Shown here: piece by piece, positions 22,647 through 32,602 of the stretch
Layout of the letters: each line of letters begins with the position of its first letter
Position numbering within the stretch: the stretch's first letter is position 1
Assembly: GCF_024323335.1 (NCBI RefSeq)
Contig: NC_066581.1
Coordinates: 349,808,409 to 349,872,408, forward strand
Reading direction: 5' to 3'
Source: Lathyrus oleraceus
Taxonomy: Eukaryota > Streptophyta > Magnoliopsida > Fabales > Fabaceae
DNA: 64,000 nt
The notes under the pieces: model-generated
What the model was told of the DNA's origin: nothing
Databases searched by the model: none
Seen by the model: the letters and a program-made list of their open reading frames with translations, nothing else
Translations under genes and position numbers: made by a program

Positions 22647-24150
22647 TGATAACACATAAAATGCACTAATTTATTAGCTCGATTTGCACATGTTTTAGTG
22701 TCAATTTTATAGATTTTTGTAGTGTTATGCTGGTATTGCGTGTTTATATAAGGTATTAATCAATTGGAGGCCTCTGCGTGTCAAAATGATCAAAAACGAC
22801 GAAAACGGGAAGAAAATACAAGTTTTTTGCTGTCATGATGGGTACACTGCTGCCATGATGGTCGTCATACCACTAGGAAGGTCAAACCGTCAACATCTGG
22901 TTAACAAAACAAGAAAGACACGTTAGAGAACCCCGATGAGTAAATCATCCACCCAGTTGACGCCCGTTAGGACTCACGATCGTGAGCCTACGTGGATGAG
23001 TTATGACATGCAGACCGTCAGCCCCAACAAATGCCTGTCATAATGTTGTTTCCCGCCCCAAGCTTCAGAAATCAGTTTTTCAATCTCCACTACTTTAGCA
23101 CATTTTTGATAACTTTATGTACGAGTTTCAGCCTATAAATAGGCCCTTAGGAATCAGTTTTAGACATCCAAGCTTTGTCATAGCTAGAAATTTACTTGTA
23201 AAAGCATTTACATCTTGCATTGAGGTGTTTTTGCAACCATAATTTTAGGTGTTTGGAGATTTATTTTCTGCAAAGTGTAGATGCTCCTTTTCATTGTTAT
23301 TGTTGTTGAATTTGTTAATTTTGTTGATGTTGTTTTCGTATCTATACCAGAATTAAAGTCTTTGATTGAAACAATTTAATTTATTCAAATTAATTGCTTA
23401 TAGGTTCCATATTTTTTTCACACTACTTTACTTTTCATATGCTTTATTTAATGTCTAATATTTTCAACCTCAACGAGACCTCTATTTTTATAGTTTTTAA
23501 TATATCAGTTTAACTCATCTGAGTCTAGAATGTGAGGACCGTCGTACCAATAATACTCTAATAAATCGTATGAATAATGATTATAACAAGGATTATTTTT
23601 AAGCCTGAAAATACGAAAGTTGAAATAAAACAATATCGGTTTCAACTCGAAAGAGTGAAACTTGTATCTCAATGTAAAAAATTCATTAAATAATTTTAAG
23701 ATACAACGAAAACACTTTTTTAATTAATTTAAGAAAATTTAATTTTAGAAAAATTGATTTTAATTTTATAGACAGACACATAAAAACCAACGTTTATACG
23801 TTTACAATTCAATACCGGTCACTCTAATGTGAACGATACATTTAAATTACTTTACTACTAAAAATTGTTTTAAAATTCGGTATCGATAAAACAATTTTAA
23901 ACTTAATTCTTTTTTACAATTTCTTTTCTTTATTATAATTATAAAATAGTACAATTTTGTGAATGCCAACTGTCACGAGAATCTCATTTTAATATTCTAA
24001 TATTTTGTTATTATAACTTTATTTTAAAAACTTTTATTTTCCAAATACACAAACAAATCTCAATCCCACTTTCTTATATAAACAAAATAACAAATAACGT
24101 TACTTGAATTTTATACTAAACCGGTAAAACCTTTCGGTTGCGGCCGCGTC
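22647..24150 (+). repeat. 3' LTR of a third Athila-like element
   Basis: Starts TGATAACACATAAAATGC. TATAAATA at 23134-23141; upstream U3 has CATGATGG-type repeats and the perfect palindrome CTCACGATCGTGAG (22973-22986). The U5-like end near GGCCGCGTCAATAATC suggests a limit around 24150, but the exact end was not fixed. Confidence 0.65.
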
Positions 24151-24275
24151 AATAATCTCAATCAAACTTAAAAGAAAATCTAGTATATAGTATACTTAGG
24201 TTTTAAATTTATTCATGAAACAAAACCTAGACCTTACAAATATATACCATTCTAATTTCTACACGTCATTAAGAT

Positions 24276-26396
24276 TAGGGATGTCCAAAATAATCAATAA
24301 CCATGAATCAAATTCCTATCCAAATTAATCCAAATTTTAAAATCCAATCCAAAATTATATTTTGAAATTGGTGATCCATTTATCAAATTAAAAAAAAACT
24401 GTAACCATTATTACAAACCGGTTCAAGTAAACGGTTACCATTTTTCAATAATCATTTCAAATCAACCAAAAATACAAATTTCAGAATCCCTAATTCTCAA
24501 AAATCCAAACTTTTTTCATCTTTTTTTTCTCTTCATCATTCTTCAAATTCCAAACTCATCAAAACCTGCATCGTATGATTTTTGAGAAACTGAAACAAAG
24601 ATTGTCCGGTGTATCTTCTACCAAATCCCTACCCTAACCCTTTCTTCTCAAACCCTTCAACTTGCAACTCAGAATTAGGATTTTAGGATTTCATGGAATC
24701 ATCTCAATCAAAGCTTTGAAGTATTCATCTCTATTTTCTATTTGCTTAGCCCAGAATTTGTTATATCATTACTTTGTCACTCATAATTTTTTGCTCCCAC
24801 TTTACAATCTCTAACATGCCCCAATTCAAAAAATTGCAGGAACACTTGGCTCCTAGTGGATATCTTGAATTACGTTGTGAACGAAAACTCTAATATAAAG
24901 GATTTTTCACTTCAAGCTGTGTATGATTCGTCGTCGTCCCGGTAAGAGTTTCCTTTAACTTTCTGGAAGTTTCTCTATATCAACAAAGGTACTTAATACT
25001 TAGTAGTTACCTTAACTCTGTTCTCTAGTCATATGATATCTCCGAGGATTGTGTTTTTTCATTGGTCAATTTTAATGAATGAATTTTCATGTTTGTGTTG
25101 GTAGATATCTTCATTGAATTTACTAAAAGTGATATCAGAACAAGAAGGTTGTCCAATAGAGGAGCTCAATGCTGGAAAGGTATGTGATTGGTTCCTAAAA
25201 GACAGGCTCAAAAGGGAACAGAACATTGATTATGCTGTTCTTCAATGGGATGATTCCGACTTCCAATTTTAATTTGTTTCTTGTTAAAAGCTCCATTTTT
25301 TCACTACAAAGTTATAATTGACTTGCAGCTTTAACTATATTTGAGGGGTCCTTATTGTATTGCTGCTCAATATTTCCATTTTTGTATGTGTGGGTTATAG
25401 GTATGTTATCTGTGGCTTTTTTGTCGCAAATTGTGCAAAATGTGGCAACACGGGTCTCATATTTTTGTACTTTAAACCAGACTCCTTAACTTGAATATAT
25501 TCTTTTTTGAGATAATGAGTTTGAGTCAGATTTTGTTCAAGACATGGTCTTAGAAATCGGGTCGTCCATGTCTTAAAATGTAAAATAGACTTGCAATTTC
25601 ACTGTTTTCACTTTTGAATATGCTAACATTCTTGTAATTTCATTTTATTTTATGCAACATTAAGCTTATTGCAGAAGAAGCTGATTAATTGCTTATGGAA
25701 CTAGAAGTGAAAAAACATAAAGATTCTTCATGTTTCATATTTTGTTATATTCATAGTGTATGTTGAAGAATTTTATTGTTGTTAATTAGTCTAGTAACAA
25801 ATTCAATGAAATTATTTCTGTTTTTAATCAAGATATTATTTGTGGAGATTATAAGAGTTAAATTTAAAGCAGTTTTTTTAAATAACTATTTTTAACATAA
25901 ACTAAATTTAAAACTAGTTGAAATAAAAAGGCAGGTTAAAGAAATTAAATTATTTTTTTTAAATCTGATTTATTTTTATAATTTTTTTAAATTGTTTTTT
26001 TTATAAAATTGTTTTTTTTTATAAAACTGTTTTTTTAAAGAAAATAAAAAAGTGGTTTGAAATATACTGATTTAAAACTCTTTTTTTAAAATTGTTTTTT
26101 TTTCTATCTTATAGATAATTACTTAATTTTGATTTTTCAGATTGAAATTTAAAAATAGTGATTGATTTTAAGAGCGATTGGATAGAGTTAAGAAGTTGTT
26201 GGAATGAAAATTAAATTTGAGGGAAATTTGATTTTAAAATTGATTCCAACAAAAATTAAATTTTTTTAGTACAAACCGATTATTAACCAAACCAATTTTA
26301 AAAATATAAGCCGGTTTTATCAAAGTGATTTTAAAAACCAAACTATCCATATATTTGATTCAATTTGGTTATGGTTTTGAACCATGCACACCCCTA
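24276..26396. mobile_element. hAT-like non-autonomous element carrying a gene fragment
   Basis: Ends are TAGGGATGTCCA and (inverted) TAGGGGTGTGCA, 10 of 12 identical, flanked by ATTAAGAT (24268-24275) and ATTAAGAC (26397-26404), an 8-bp duplication with one mismatch, as hAT insertions make. 2121 bp. No transposase. 24600-25272 looks like part of a spliced gene; 25850-26330 is AT-rich filler. Confidence 0.6.
24840..25272 (+). pseudogene. Captured gene fragment with an intron (unrecognised)
   Basis: Two exon-like blocks. 24840-24941 follows TTGCAG and ends at CG/GTAAGAG; it is open as ...LLVDILNYVVNENSNIKDF. 25105-25272 follows GGTAG and reads 55 codons to TAA, including EEGCPIEELNAGKVCDWFL-like and IDYAVLQWDDSDFQF residues. 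The two blocks do not join in a single frame by the simplest splice, so this is probably a relic or my boundaries are off. I do not recognise the gene. It lies wholly inside the hAT-like element. Confidence 0.4.
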
Positions 26397-26584
26397 ATTA
26401 AGACATAGAACTATAATGTCACTACCTCAGGTAAAAATGTGACTTTCAAATTGGACCGTTCATTCCTTCACTACTACACGACAAAAAATGCCCATACCCA
26501 TAGACCCCACACAAAATTCCAGCAGCACTAATCTCACACACCCTGCCAAAATCTAAAAACAACAGCCACACCATCCACCGTCCA

Positions 26585-26948
26585 TTTCCCGCGGGACCCA
26601 CATCAGTCACTCACCGCACATTCACCTTTCCAAACCCAAACGCAATTTTAACTTTCCCGCGCAATCACCGACTTTTCCATCGCGCCGCCCAATTTGAATC
26701 GCACGGAAAAAAACGCGGTGAAACGTGGCCTACATATTGCCACGTCGTCCATTCACAAAACGCCACGTGCCATATATTTTTAAATTGCTTAGCTGTCATC
26801 TAATCATAACGCACTTTGAAACCGCTTCCCCGTTACGCTCTTCCTCACACGATCCCAACCCAATTTTTTTCCCACCAATTATTCAAAATTTTCAGATATT
26901 CAAAATTAAATTATTTACATTAATTGTTTAGTTTCCTATTATATATAC
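26585..26948 (+). promoter_or_regulatory. Promoter region of the SMR-type gene
   Basis: Two TTTCCCGC sites (26585-26592 and 26653-26660) match the E2F/DP consensus; the first is within the palindrome TCCCGCGGGA. A G-box CACGTG is at 26764-26769, with a second GCCACGT at about 26739. A TATA-like ATTATATATACCC lies at about 26938-26950. The region is GC-richer than its surroundings. Confidence 0.55.
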
Positions 26949-27104
26949 CCTTCTCATGAAAAAAACACTTTTATTCCATTTTCTTTGTTGAAAAAAGTTC
27001 ACACTTTTTTTGTGAAGCTGAATTGATTCTCTTCTTTCTGTTGGATTTTGGGGAGAAGAACCAAAAGGGTGTCTGAATATTTTGGTTTTGTTGAGTTTGG
27101 TGCC

Positions 27105-27293
27105 ATGGAGGATGAGTGTAGGACGCCGAGGTTGTTACAGAATCAGATTCCGGTTTTCATCTGTCCACCTCCGCCGCCGAGGAAGAAGCCGGTTGCCGGA
27201 GTTAGACGACCGCCTCCGAAGGAGGGGTATTTTCAACCACCTGATCTTGATTCGTTGTTTGTTTTTGTTAGGAGAAAAGAAGCTTATGCTTAA
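27105..27293 (+). CDS. SIAMESE-RELATED (SMR)-type cyclin-dependent kinase inhibitor
   Basis: 62 residues starting MEDECRTPRLL; the ATG sits in a good plant context (GTGCCATGG). Family hallmarks: ECRTP, then IPVFICPPPPPRKKP, then GYFQPPDLDSLF and a basic C-terminus ending RRKEAYA. SMR proteins are small plant CDK inhibitors that bind cyclin-CDK complexes in the nucleus, block mitosis and promote endoreduplication. Length and motif order fit the shorter SMR members. No intron. An upstream in-frame extension (to 27048) begins with TTG, so the internal ATG is chosen. Promoter with E2F-like sites upstream. It is the only clear host gene here and looks intact. Confidence 0.85.
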   Translation: MEDECRTPRLLQNQIPVFICPPPPPRKKPVAGVRRPPPKEGYFQPPDLDSLFVFVRRKEAYA

Positions 27294-28015
27294 TGATGTT
27301 TCAACTTTCTGGTTTTTTATTTTTATTTTTATTTGTAGGAGTTAAGGAGAGTGTTTCTTAGTTTTATAGAGTTAATATATATATAAAGAATAATTGTGTA
27401 TGGTTTGATTGGGTTAGATGTTTTTAGTTTTAGATTATGATTTGTGATGTTTGTTACACATAAGCGATTACTTTTATCATATACATATGTTTGAATTTCT
27501 CTGGCTTTTGTTGTCGTTTATGTCTTGGATTTTTAAGGTTTTTTTTCTATTTTTCCTTACTCTAATGAAGCATTCTCATATACTGTCTTTGATTTGAAGT
27601 TGCGTGACATTTGAGAACAGAGACAAATTGTTAGGAAATTTAGTGTGTGCAGGTTTTGGATTCGGTTTTTTGGGGTTTTTTGTTTCATTTGCAAATCGTC
27701 CTAGCTCCGATCTGGTTTATGTTTTCTTGCAGTTTTTGTTCCTTGTCGTTTGTGAGACTGAGTCACCTAATTAATTTTGAGGCTTGAAATAAAATTTTAA
27801 AACATAATGAGTCATACTTTTAATTAATTTTTTTAAGATTAATAACTAATAAATAAATTGATTTAATTATAATCTTGGGTCATTCTATTTTCATTCACTC
27901 ACATAGTTGAACCTCTATTTTAAAAGTCATTGTTTTAGTGCTTTGATATTCTTATTCTAAAAATAAAAAAAGAGATGTGTATCTAGAAAATAAATTAATG
28001 AAAAAATCATTAAGG
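27294..28015. other. 3' flank of the SMR-type gene
   Basis: T-rich sequence that must hold the 3' UTR and polyadenylation signals. No further gene seen before the MULE target duplication at 28016. Confidence 0.5.
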
Positions 28016-28024
28016 CTCTTTATT

Positions 28025-28592
28025 GGGCAAATTTATCGAGATAACCCACATTTTCGAAGAAATTCCCAAAATAACCCAATTTTCAAAAAAATTCCCAATA
28101 TACCCCACTTTTAGAGGGAGGCGCCAATTGGATTGGCGCCCCCTCTTAAAAATTGCAAGGAGGCGCCAATTGGATTGGCTAGGGCACCTGCCCTAGCCAA
28201 TCCAATTGGCGCCTGTGTGTAATTTTTAAGAGGGGGCGCCAATCCAATTGGCGCCTCCCTTAAAAAAGCCTCAAATGAAAAAACTTCCAACATGAAAGTT
28301 GTAGATCTTTTCAAGACAATGAATTTGGATATAAATTTTGCAACATTTGGAATTTTTTTGAGAAAGTTATGGGCAGTTGAAGTTGGACTTCTGAGTTTTT
28401 CAACTGTTATCTGACCGATAATGTTTTGTATTATTGCATGTGTTTCTTTTAGGAATATGAATTTTTGTCCAACATAACATTTGAACTAGACATCTTAAAT
28501 TTTCCAATGCACTTGGTCCCACCTCAAAATAATAAAAAATGAGTGAGTTAGGTCCCTGCGAACTTGACCCAAAATTAGGGTTTATGTCAAAA
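28025..28592. repeat. Left terminal inverted repeat of the MULE
   Basis: Matches 35780-36345 inverted. The outer 16-18 bases differ between the ends (GGGCAAATTTATCGAGAT versus GATTTTTTACCTAATT), while the inner sequence from AACCCACATTTTCG is nearly identical. Contains a 146-bp palindrome (28115-28260). Confidence 0.9.
28115..28260. repeat. 146-bp nested palindrome in the left TIR
   Basis: Symmetric about 28187/28188 with 73-bp arms, about five mismatched pairs. The inner 25 bp (28162-28186 with 28189-28213) pair perfectly. Built from GGCGCCAATTGGATTGGC units. RNA from either strand would fold into a long hairpin. A frame of 67 codons here is a by-product of the repeat. Confidence 0.9.
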
Positions 28593-28649
28593 CAAGTGTA
28601 TGTGAATTTTGCCAAAAGGGACCAACTTCAAGCCCTTTAGTTTGAATGA

Positions 28650-29037
28650 TAAAAGCCTCAAATGACAAAACCTTCAACATAAAAGTTGTAGATCTTTTCA
28701 AGATAATGAATTTGGACTAAAGTTTTGCATCATTTGCAATTTTTATGAGTTAGGTATGGGCACCTGAAGTTGGACTCTTTGACATTTTATCTGTTATCTG
28801 ACCTATAATGTTTTGTATTATTGCATGTGTTTGTGTTAGAGTTATGAATTTTTGTCCAACATAAGAAGTGAAGTAGACACCTTAAAGTTTCCAATTCACT
28901 TGGTCCCACCTCAAAATAATTAAAAATGAGTGAGGTAGGTCCTTGCGAACTTGACCCAAAATTAGGGTTTCTGTCAAAATATGTGTATGTGAATTTTGCC
29001 AAAAGGGACCAAATTCAAGCCCTTCAACATAACAATA
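28650..29037. repeat. Diverged tandem copy of the inner TIR sequence
   Basis: Repeats 28262-28649 in direct orientation (GCCTCAAATGA..., GTTGTAGATCTTTTCAAGA, GGTCCCACCTCAAAATAAT, CTTGACCCAAAATTAGGG) with clearly more differences than between the TIRs. Present only at the left end. 29038-29198 is the 3' flank of the PMD gene. Confidence 0.85.
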
Positions 29038-29198
29038 ACAAGTCCTTGAATTAGGGTTTCTGACCTATAAATTTTTGTATTATGATATGTGTTTATTTTA
29101 GAATTATGAAAGAAACCTAATGTTTGGAGTTTACACAAAGATAAATTTGACATAATACGAATTGATATTAATAAAATTTGGATTTTACACAAAGAATC

Positions 29199-31402
29199 CT
29201 AATGGTGATGACCGGGATCACCTAACTGAACTCCGGTCCCACATCCCCTAGCTACCCTAACCCTTGGCCCTAACCCACGTTGACGATTCTGCACCGGTGT
29301 TTGTTCATCTGATGGTCCAGGAGCGTCATTACCTCCTACAGGAGAAGATCCGTTGAGGTATTCAGCCAACTCAGCATAGTCTTCAGTATTTAATGATGGT
29401 GTACCGGCGTAGCTGAGCTCATGACCCATGCCAGAGAAGTTGGGGTGTGGTTGACTCATGGATGGGTGACCGGGACGGTTGAAGGGGGACATGGGTGACA
29501 ATGATGGGTCTAGGAAAGGTTGGAAAGGTTGTTGGGGTGTTTGGAAGAGATATGGTTGTGGGATGTTTTGGTATTGTGATGTTTGGGGTTCTTGGCTACG
29601 GTAGGTGATGGGGCGGTTAGTGTTTTGGGTAAGGCGACTTTGGTAGGGTGATGGTGTGGGTGCGAAGCGATGTTCGGTCGAAGGTTGATGGTCCATTTGT
29701 TGGTGGTGGTATGGGGGATGTTCTTGGTTTTGGGGTTGGGTGAATGGCATGTTTTGGTTGTATGTTTGTGTGTTTGTGGAACGGAAAGTTTGTCGGATAG
29801 GTGGTTGTGAGTAACCGGGCTGAGAATGTTGTTAGGGGTTAGATGTTGATCTTTCTTGTGTGTAACTTGTCTGGCGTGGGTCGTAGAGGTACATATCATC
29901 GGCGATGAATTGAAATCCAACTGATCTATACCAAGCCATATAAGTACGACTTGGTTTTACCTCATTTGGCATGACTGCGTCAGTTAAGACATGGTCATGA
30001 CGGTGCTTCCACTTGCGACACTCTGATCTTGCGAAGGTTTGCCAAGGGTTGTAGTTCCATTGGTCGTTCACTTTACGCATATGCCATTCTCCTAGGCTAG
30101 CTGGGGGATCTGGGATATTCTGGACCATACCAAACTGCAGCTTCACACGGTCGGTGTTGTGCAGCTCCACTGTTGTGAACCGTATTATCGGTGTGCATGT
30201 TGTCCATACGGCTGCGTCTTCAGGGTTGATCTGATGCTCATGATCCATATTAAGGTATGGACGCCAAATGAACTGAAATGTTAAAGACGATAGGATTTAA
30301 ATGAATGTAGAAAAAGTCAACATAATATGAAGAAATAATGAAATTATTTTGCTTACGTCTGCCGGTCGAAGGTGATCCAACAGGTTGCGATATTGAGTAA
30401 TACAATGTCTCGGACATCTGCTGTAATTCATACCGCATGCCGACCATCTACACCAAAAAGTTAAAATAAATTAGTTATGGGTAATAAACTGTAAGGAAGG
30501 AAGTAAAGATATAGCAATTTAAACAACTTACTTTTTTGCATATGGAAAAGTGAAGGGGTTGCTATTGACCGGTGCTAGAGACGGTAGTCTTGACCATCCC
30601 CATGCTTGTAGCAAAACAACACATCCAGAAAATGTAGAAGTATCTTTGTGGGAGTTTTTGCACAAAGAACTATAGAGATAGGCTAGACATGCGGATCCCC
30701 AACTATAACTACCTATTCTATCTATATGTCTAAGTAAAGGTAAGTACATAATATGCATGCTAGAACCACTACCTTCGGGAAATAAAAAGGATCCTAGTAA
30801 CAACATAATGTAACACCTAGTTTTGATGATTCGAGCATCTTCGGTAGAATGCTCATCTAAATAAAAACTATTATAATATGACTTTAGGCGTGAAAGTAGT
30901 ATACCTTGTCCCCTAGCATTATCATCTAACAAATCAGTGTTTAAAAGCTCCATGCAAATTGAATTTGCATAGTTGGTCTTACCATTAACAGCTTTGCCTT
31001 CAATTCGTAGTCCTAAAAGCATGTAGACGTCTTCTAACGTCACGGTACACTCACCGGTTGGAAACCAAAATGTGTGTGTCTCTGGCCTCCATCTTTCGCA
31101 TAAGGCTAGAATGAACTTGTTATCTATAGACCAAGACATAATTTTGCTAAGGTGACCAAAACCGGCGAGTTCAACATAAGGTTGAATCATCGGGTCCATT
31201 GGGACAAATTCGTGGACTCGAGTTCGAAACCTTGAGACCTCCTATAATAGAAATAATGTAACACTTGACTAAGTCGGCATTTAAAAATAAAATGGGGTTG
31301 GTGGAGATGAAACATAAAAAAGAAGTATAAGAAAAAACTTACGTATGTCGCGATGTTTGCAACTGTTCCTCTGTGTGCTTCGCCCATTGTGAGTAAAGAC
31401 AT
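29199..31402 (-). pseudogene. Plant mobile domain (PMD, MAIN/MAIL1-like) gene of the MULE, one nonsense codon
   Basis: Four exons by eye: 31402-31343, 31241-30532, 30447-30357 and 30272-29199, all with GT/AG borders and matching phases (about 640 codons). Exon 1 reads MSLLTMGEAHRGTVANIATY; exon 2 continues EVSRFRTRVHEFVPMDPMIQ and contains the PMD core (THTFWFPTGECTVTLEDVYM then LLGLRIEGKAV, and a Trp/Tyr-rich end YSWGSACLAYLY). Exon 3 gives WSACGMNYSRCPRHCITQYR. Exon 4 contains EWHMRKVNDQWNYNPWQTF and a Pro/Gln/Asn-rich tail. An in-frame TAA (29832-29834) cuts off the tail. PMD proteins are nuclear and act in gene and TE silencing; transposon-borne copies are known, role unclear. Confidence 0.85.
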
Positions 31403-31531
31403 ATTGTTGGGGAGTTGGTGTAGATGAAAATGGAAGATTTTGTTGAAGATGAAATTGTAAAAGAAGTAGTGAGAAATGTAGATGAAGTAGTGAGAATGTT
31501 GGTGTGGAAGAATTGTTGAAGGAGTGGATCA

Positions 31532-31775
31532 ATTTATAGGCAAATGGAGGAGTGCATGAAAAATTGTGTTTGTATGGTGTCTCCACCTCATTTGGCGACC
31601 ATGTGCAATATTAAAGTGGGGGCGCCATTCAAATTGGCGACACCCTAGGGCACATGCATGCAAGGCTAGTTCTGAATGCTTGGTTTCGGGACTGACTCCA
31701 TGGGGGCGCCATTCAAATTGGCGACCATGTACAAGCCTTAAAGGTAGGCGCCAAACCAATTGGCGCCACCTTCTG
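31532..31775 (-). promoter_or_regulatory. Promoter of the MULE PMD gene
   Basis: TATAAAT on the minus strand (plus 31532-31538), 130 bp before the ATG. Upstream at 31613-31640, 31693-31720 and 31746-31768 are GGGGGCGCCATTCAAATTGG and GGCGCCAAACCAATTGGCGCC-like palindromes related to those in the TIRs. Confidence 0.6.
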
Positions 31776-31784
31776 CATGTCTGA

Positions 31785-32400
31785 CAAGTGGCATTATTGT
31801 CTCCTGCATGCTGAACAAATGACTTATGGATGGCTTGCATGATTGACACATCATCTCTGACCATCTTAGGTGTCCGACACGTGTCTGTCTTGTCTCCTGC
31901 ATGCTGATGACTAGCTTCTTGATGGCTTGCATGATTGACACATCATCTCTGACCATCTTAGGTGTCCGACACGTGTCTGTCTTGTCTCCTGCATGTTGAT
32001 GACTAGCTTCTTGATACCTTGCCTGGTTGACACATCATCTCTGACCATCTTAGGTGTCCGACACGTGTCTGTCTTGTCTCCTGCATGCTGATGACTAGCT
32101 TCTTGATACCTTGCCTGGTTGACACATCAACTCACACTGTCTTGCAGGATTGACACGTCATCTCTGACACGTGGCTCTGTAGTATCCTGCATGCTGAATA
32201 CTCACTTCTGTCTTGCATGACAGACACATCAACTCTTGACTAGCTAGCATGCTTGACACATCAACTCACACTGTCTTGCATGACAGACACATCAACTCTT
32301 GACTAGCTAGCATGCTTGACACATCAACTCACACTGTCTTGCATGACAGACACCTCATCTCAGAAATTACTTGCATGCTTGACAAGGTATCTCAGACTAG
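31785..32400. repeat. Tandem repeats in the spacer between PMD and transposase genes
   Basis: Units of about 90-95 bp (GGTGTCCGACACGTGTCTGT at about 31869, 31960 and 32054), then units of about 66 bp (GACACATCAACTCTTGACTA, GCATGCTTGACACATC). GCATGC and GACACATCA recur throughout. They occupy the shared upstream region of two divergent genes. Confidence 0.8.
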
Positions 32401-32426
32401 CTTCAATGTGAGACACTGATACCATC

Positions 32427-32602
32427 TATTTAAGTGTCTTACTATCACATTCATCTGCACTTGCAAAATACTTTTCATCTCCAAAATACTTTTCATCTTC
32501 ACTCACATTCATCTTCACTCACATTAATACTTATCATCTGCAAAATACTTTTCATCTTCACTCACATTCATCTGCACTTGCAAAATAGTTTTCATCTCCA
32601 AA
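32427..32602 (+). promoter_or_regulatory. Core promoter and 5' UTR of the MULE transposase
   Basis: TATTTAAG at 32427-32434 is the candidate TATA element. The presumed 5' UTR repeats CATCTGCACTTGCAAAATAC and TTTTCATCTCCAAAATA phrases. ATG at 32603. Confidence 0.5.

Noticed and set aside
28111..28314. ORF in the left TIR (and its twin at 36059-36289)
   Set aside because: A by-product of the GGCGCCAATTGG palindrome; no promoter or family resemblance.
31785..32400. Regular repeats that could suggest a CRISPR-like array
   Set aside because: Direct tandem units without unique spacers, inside a plant transposon.
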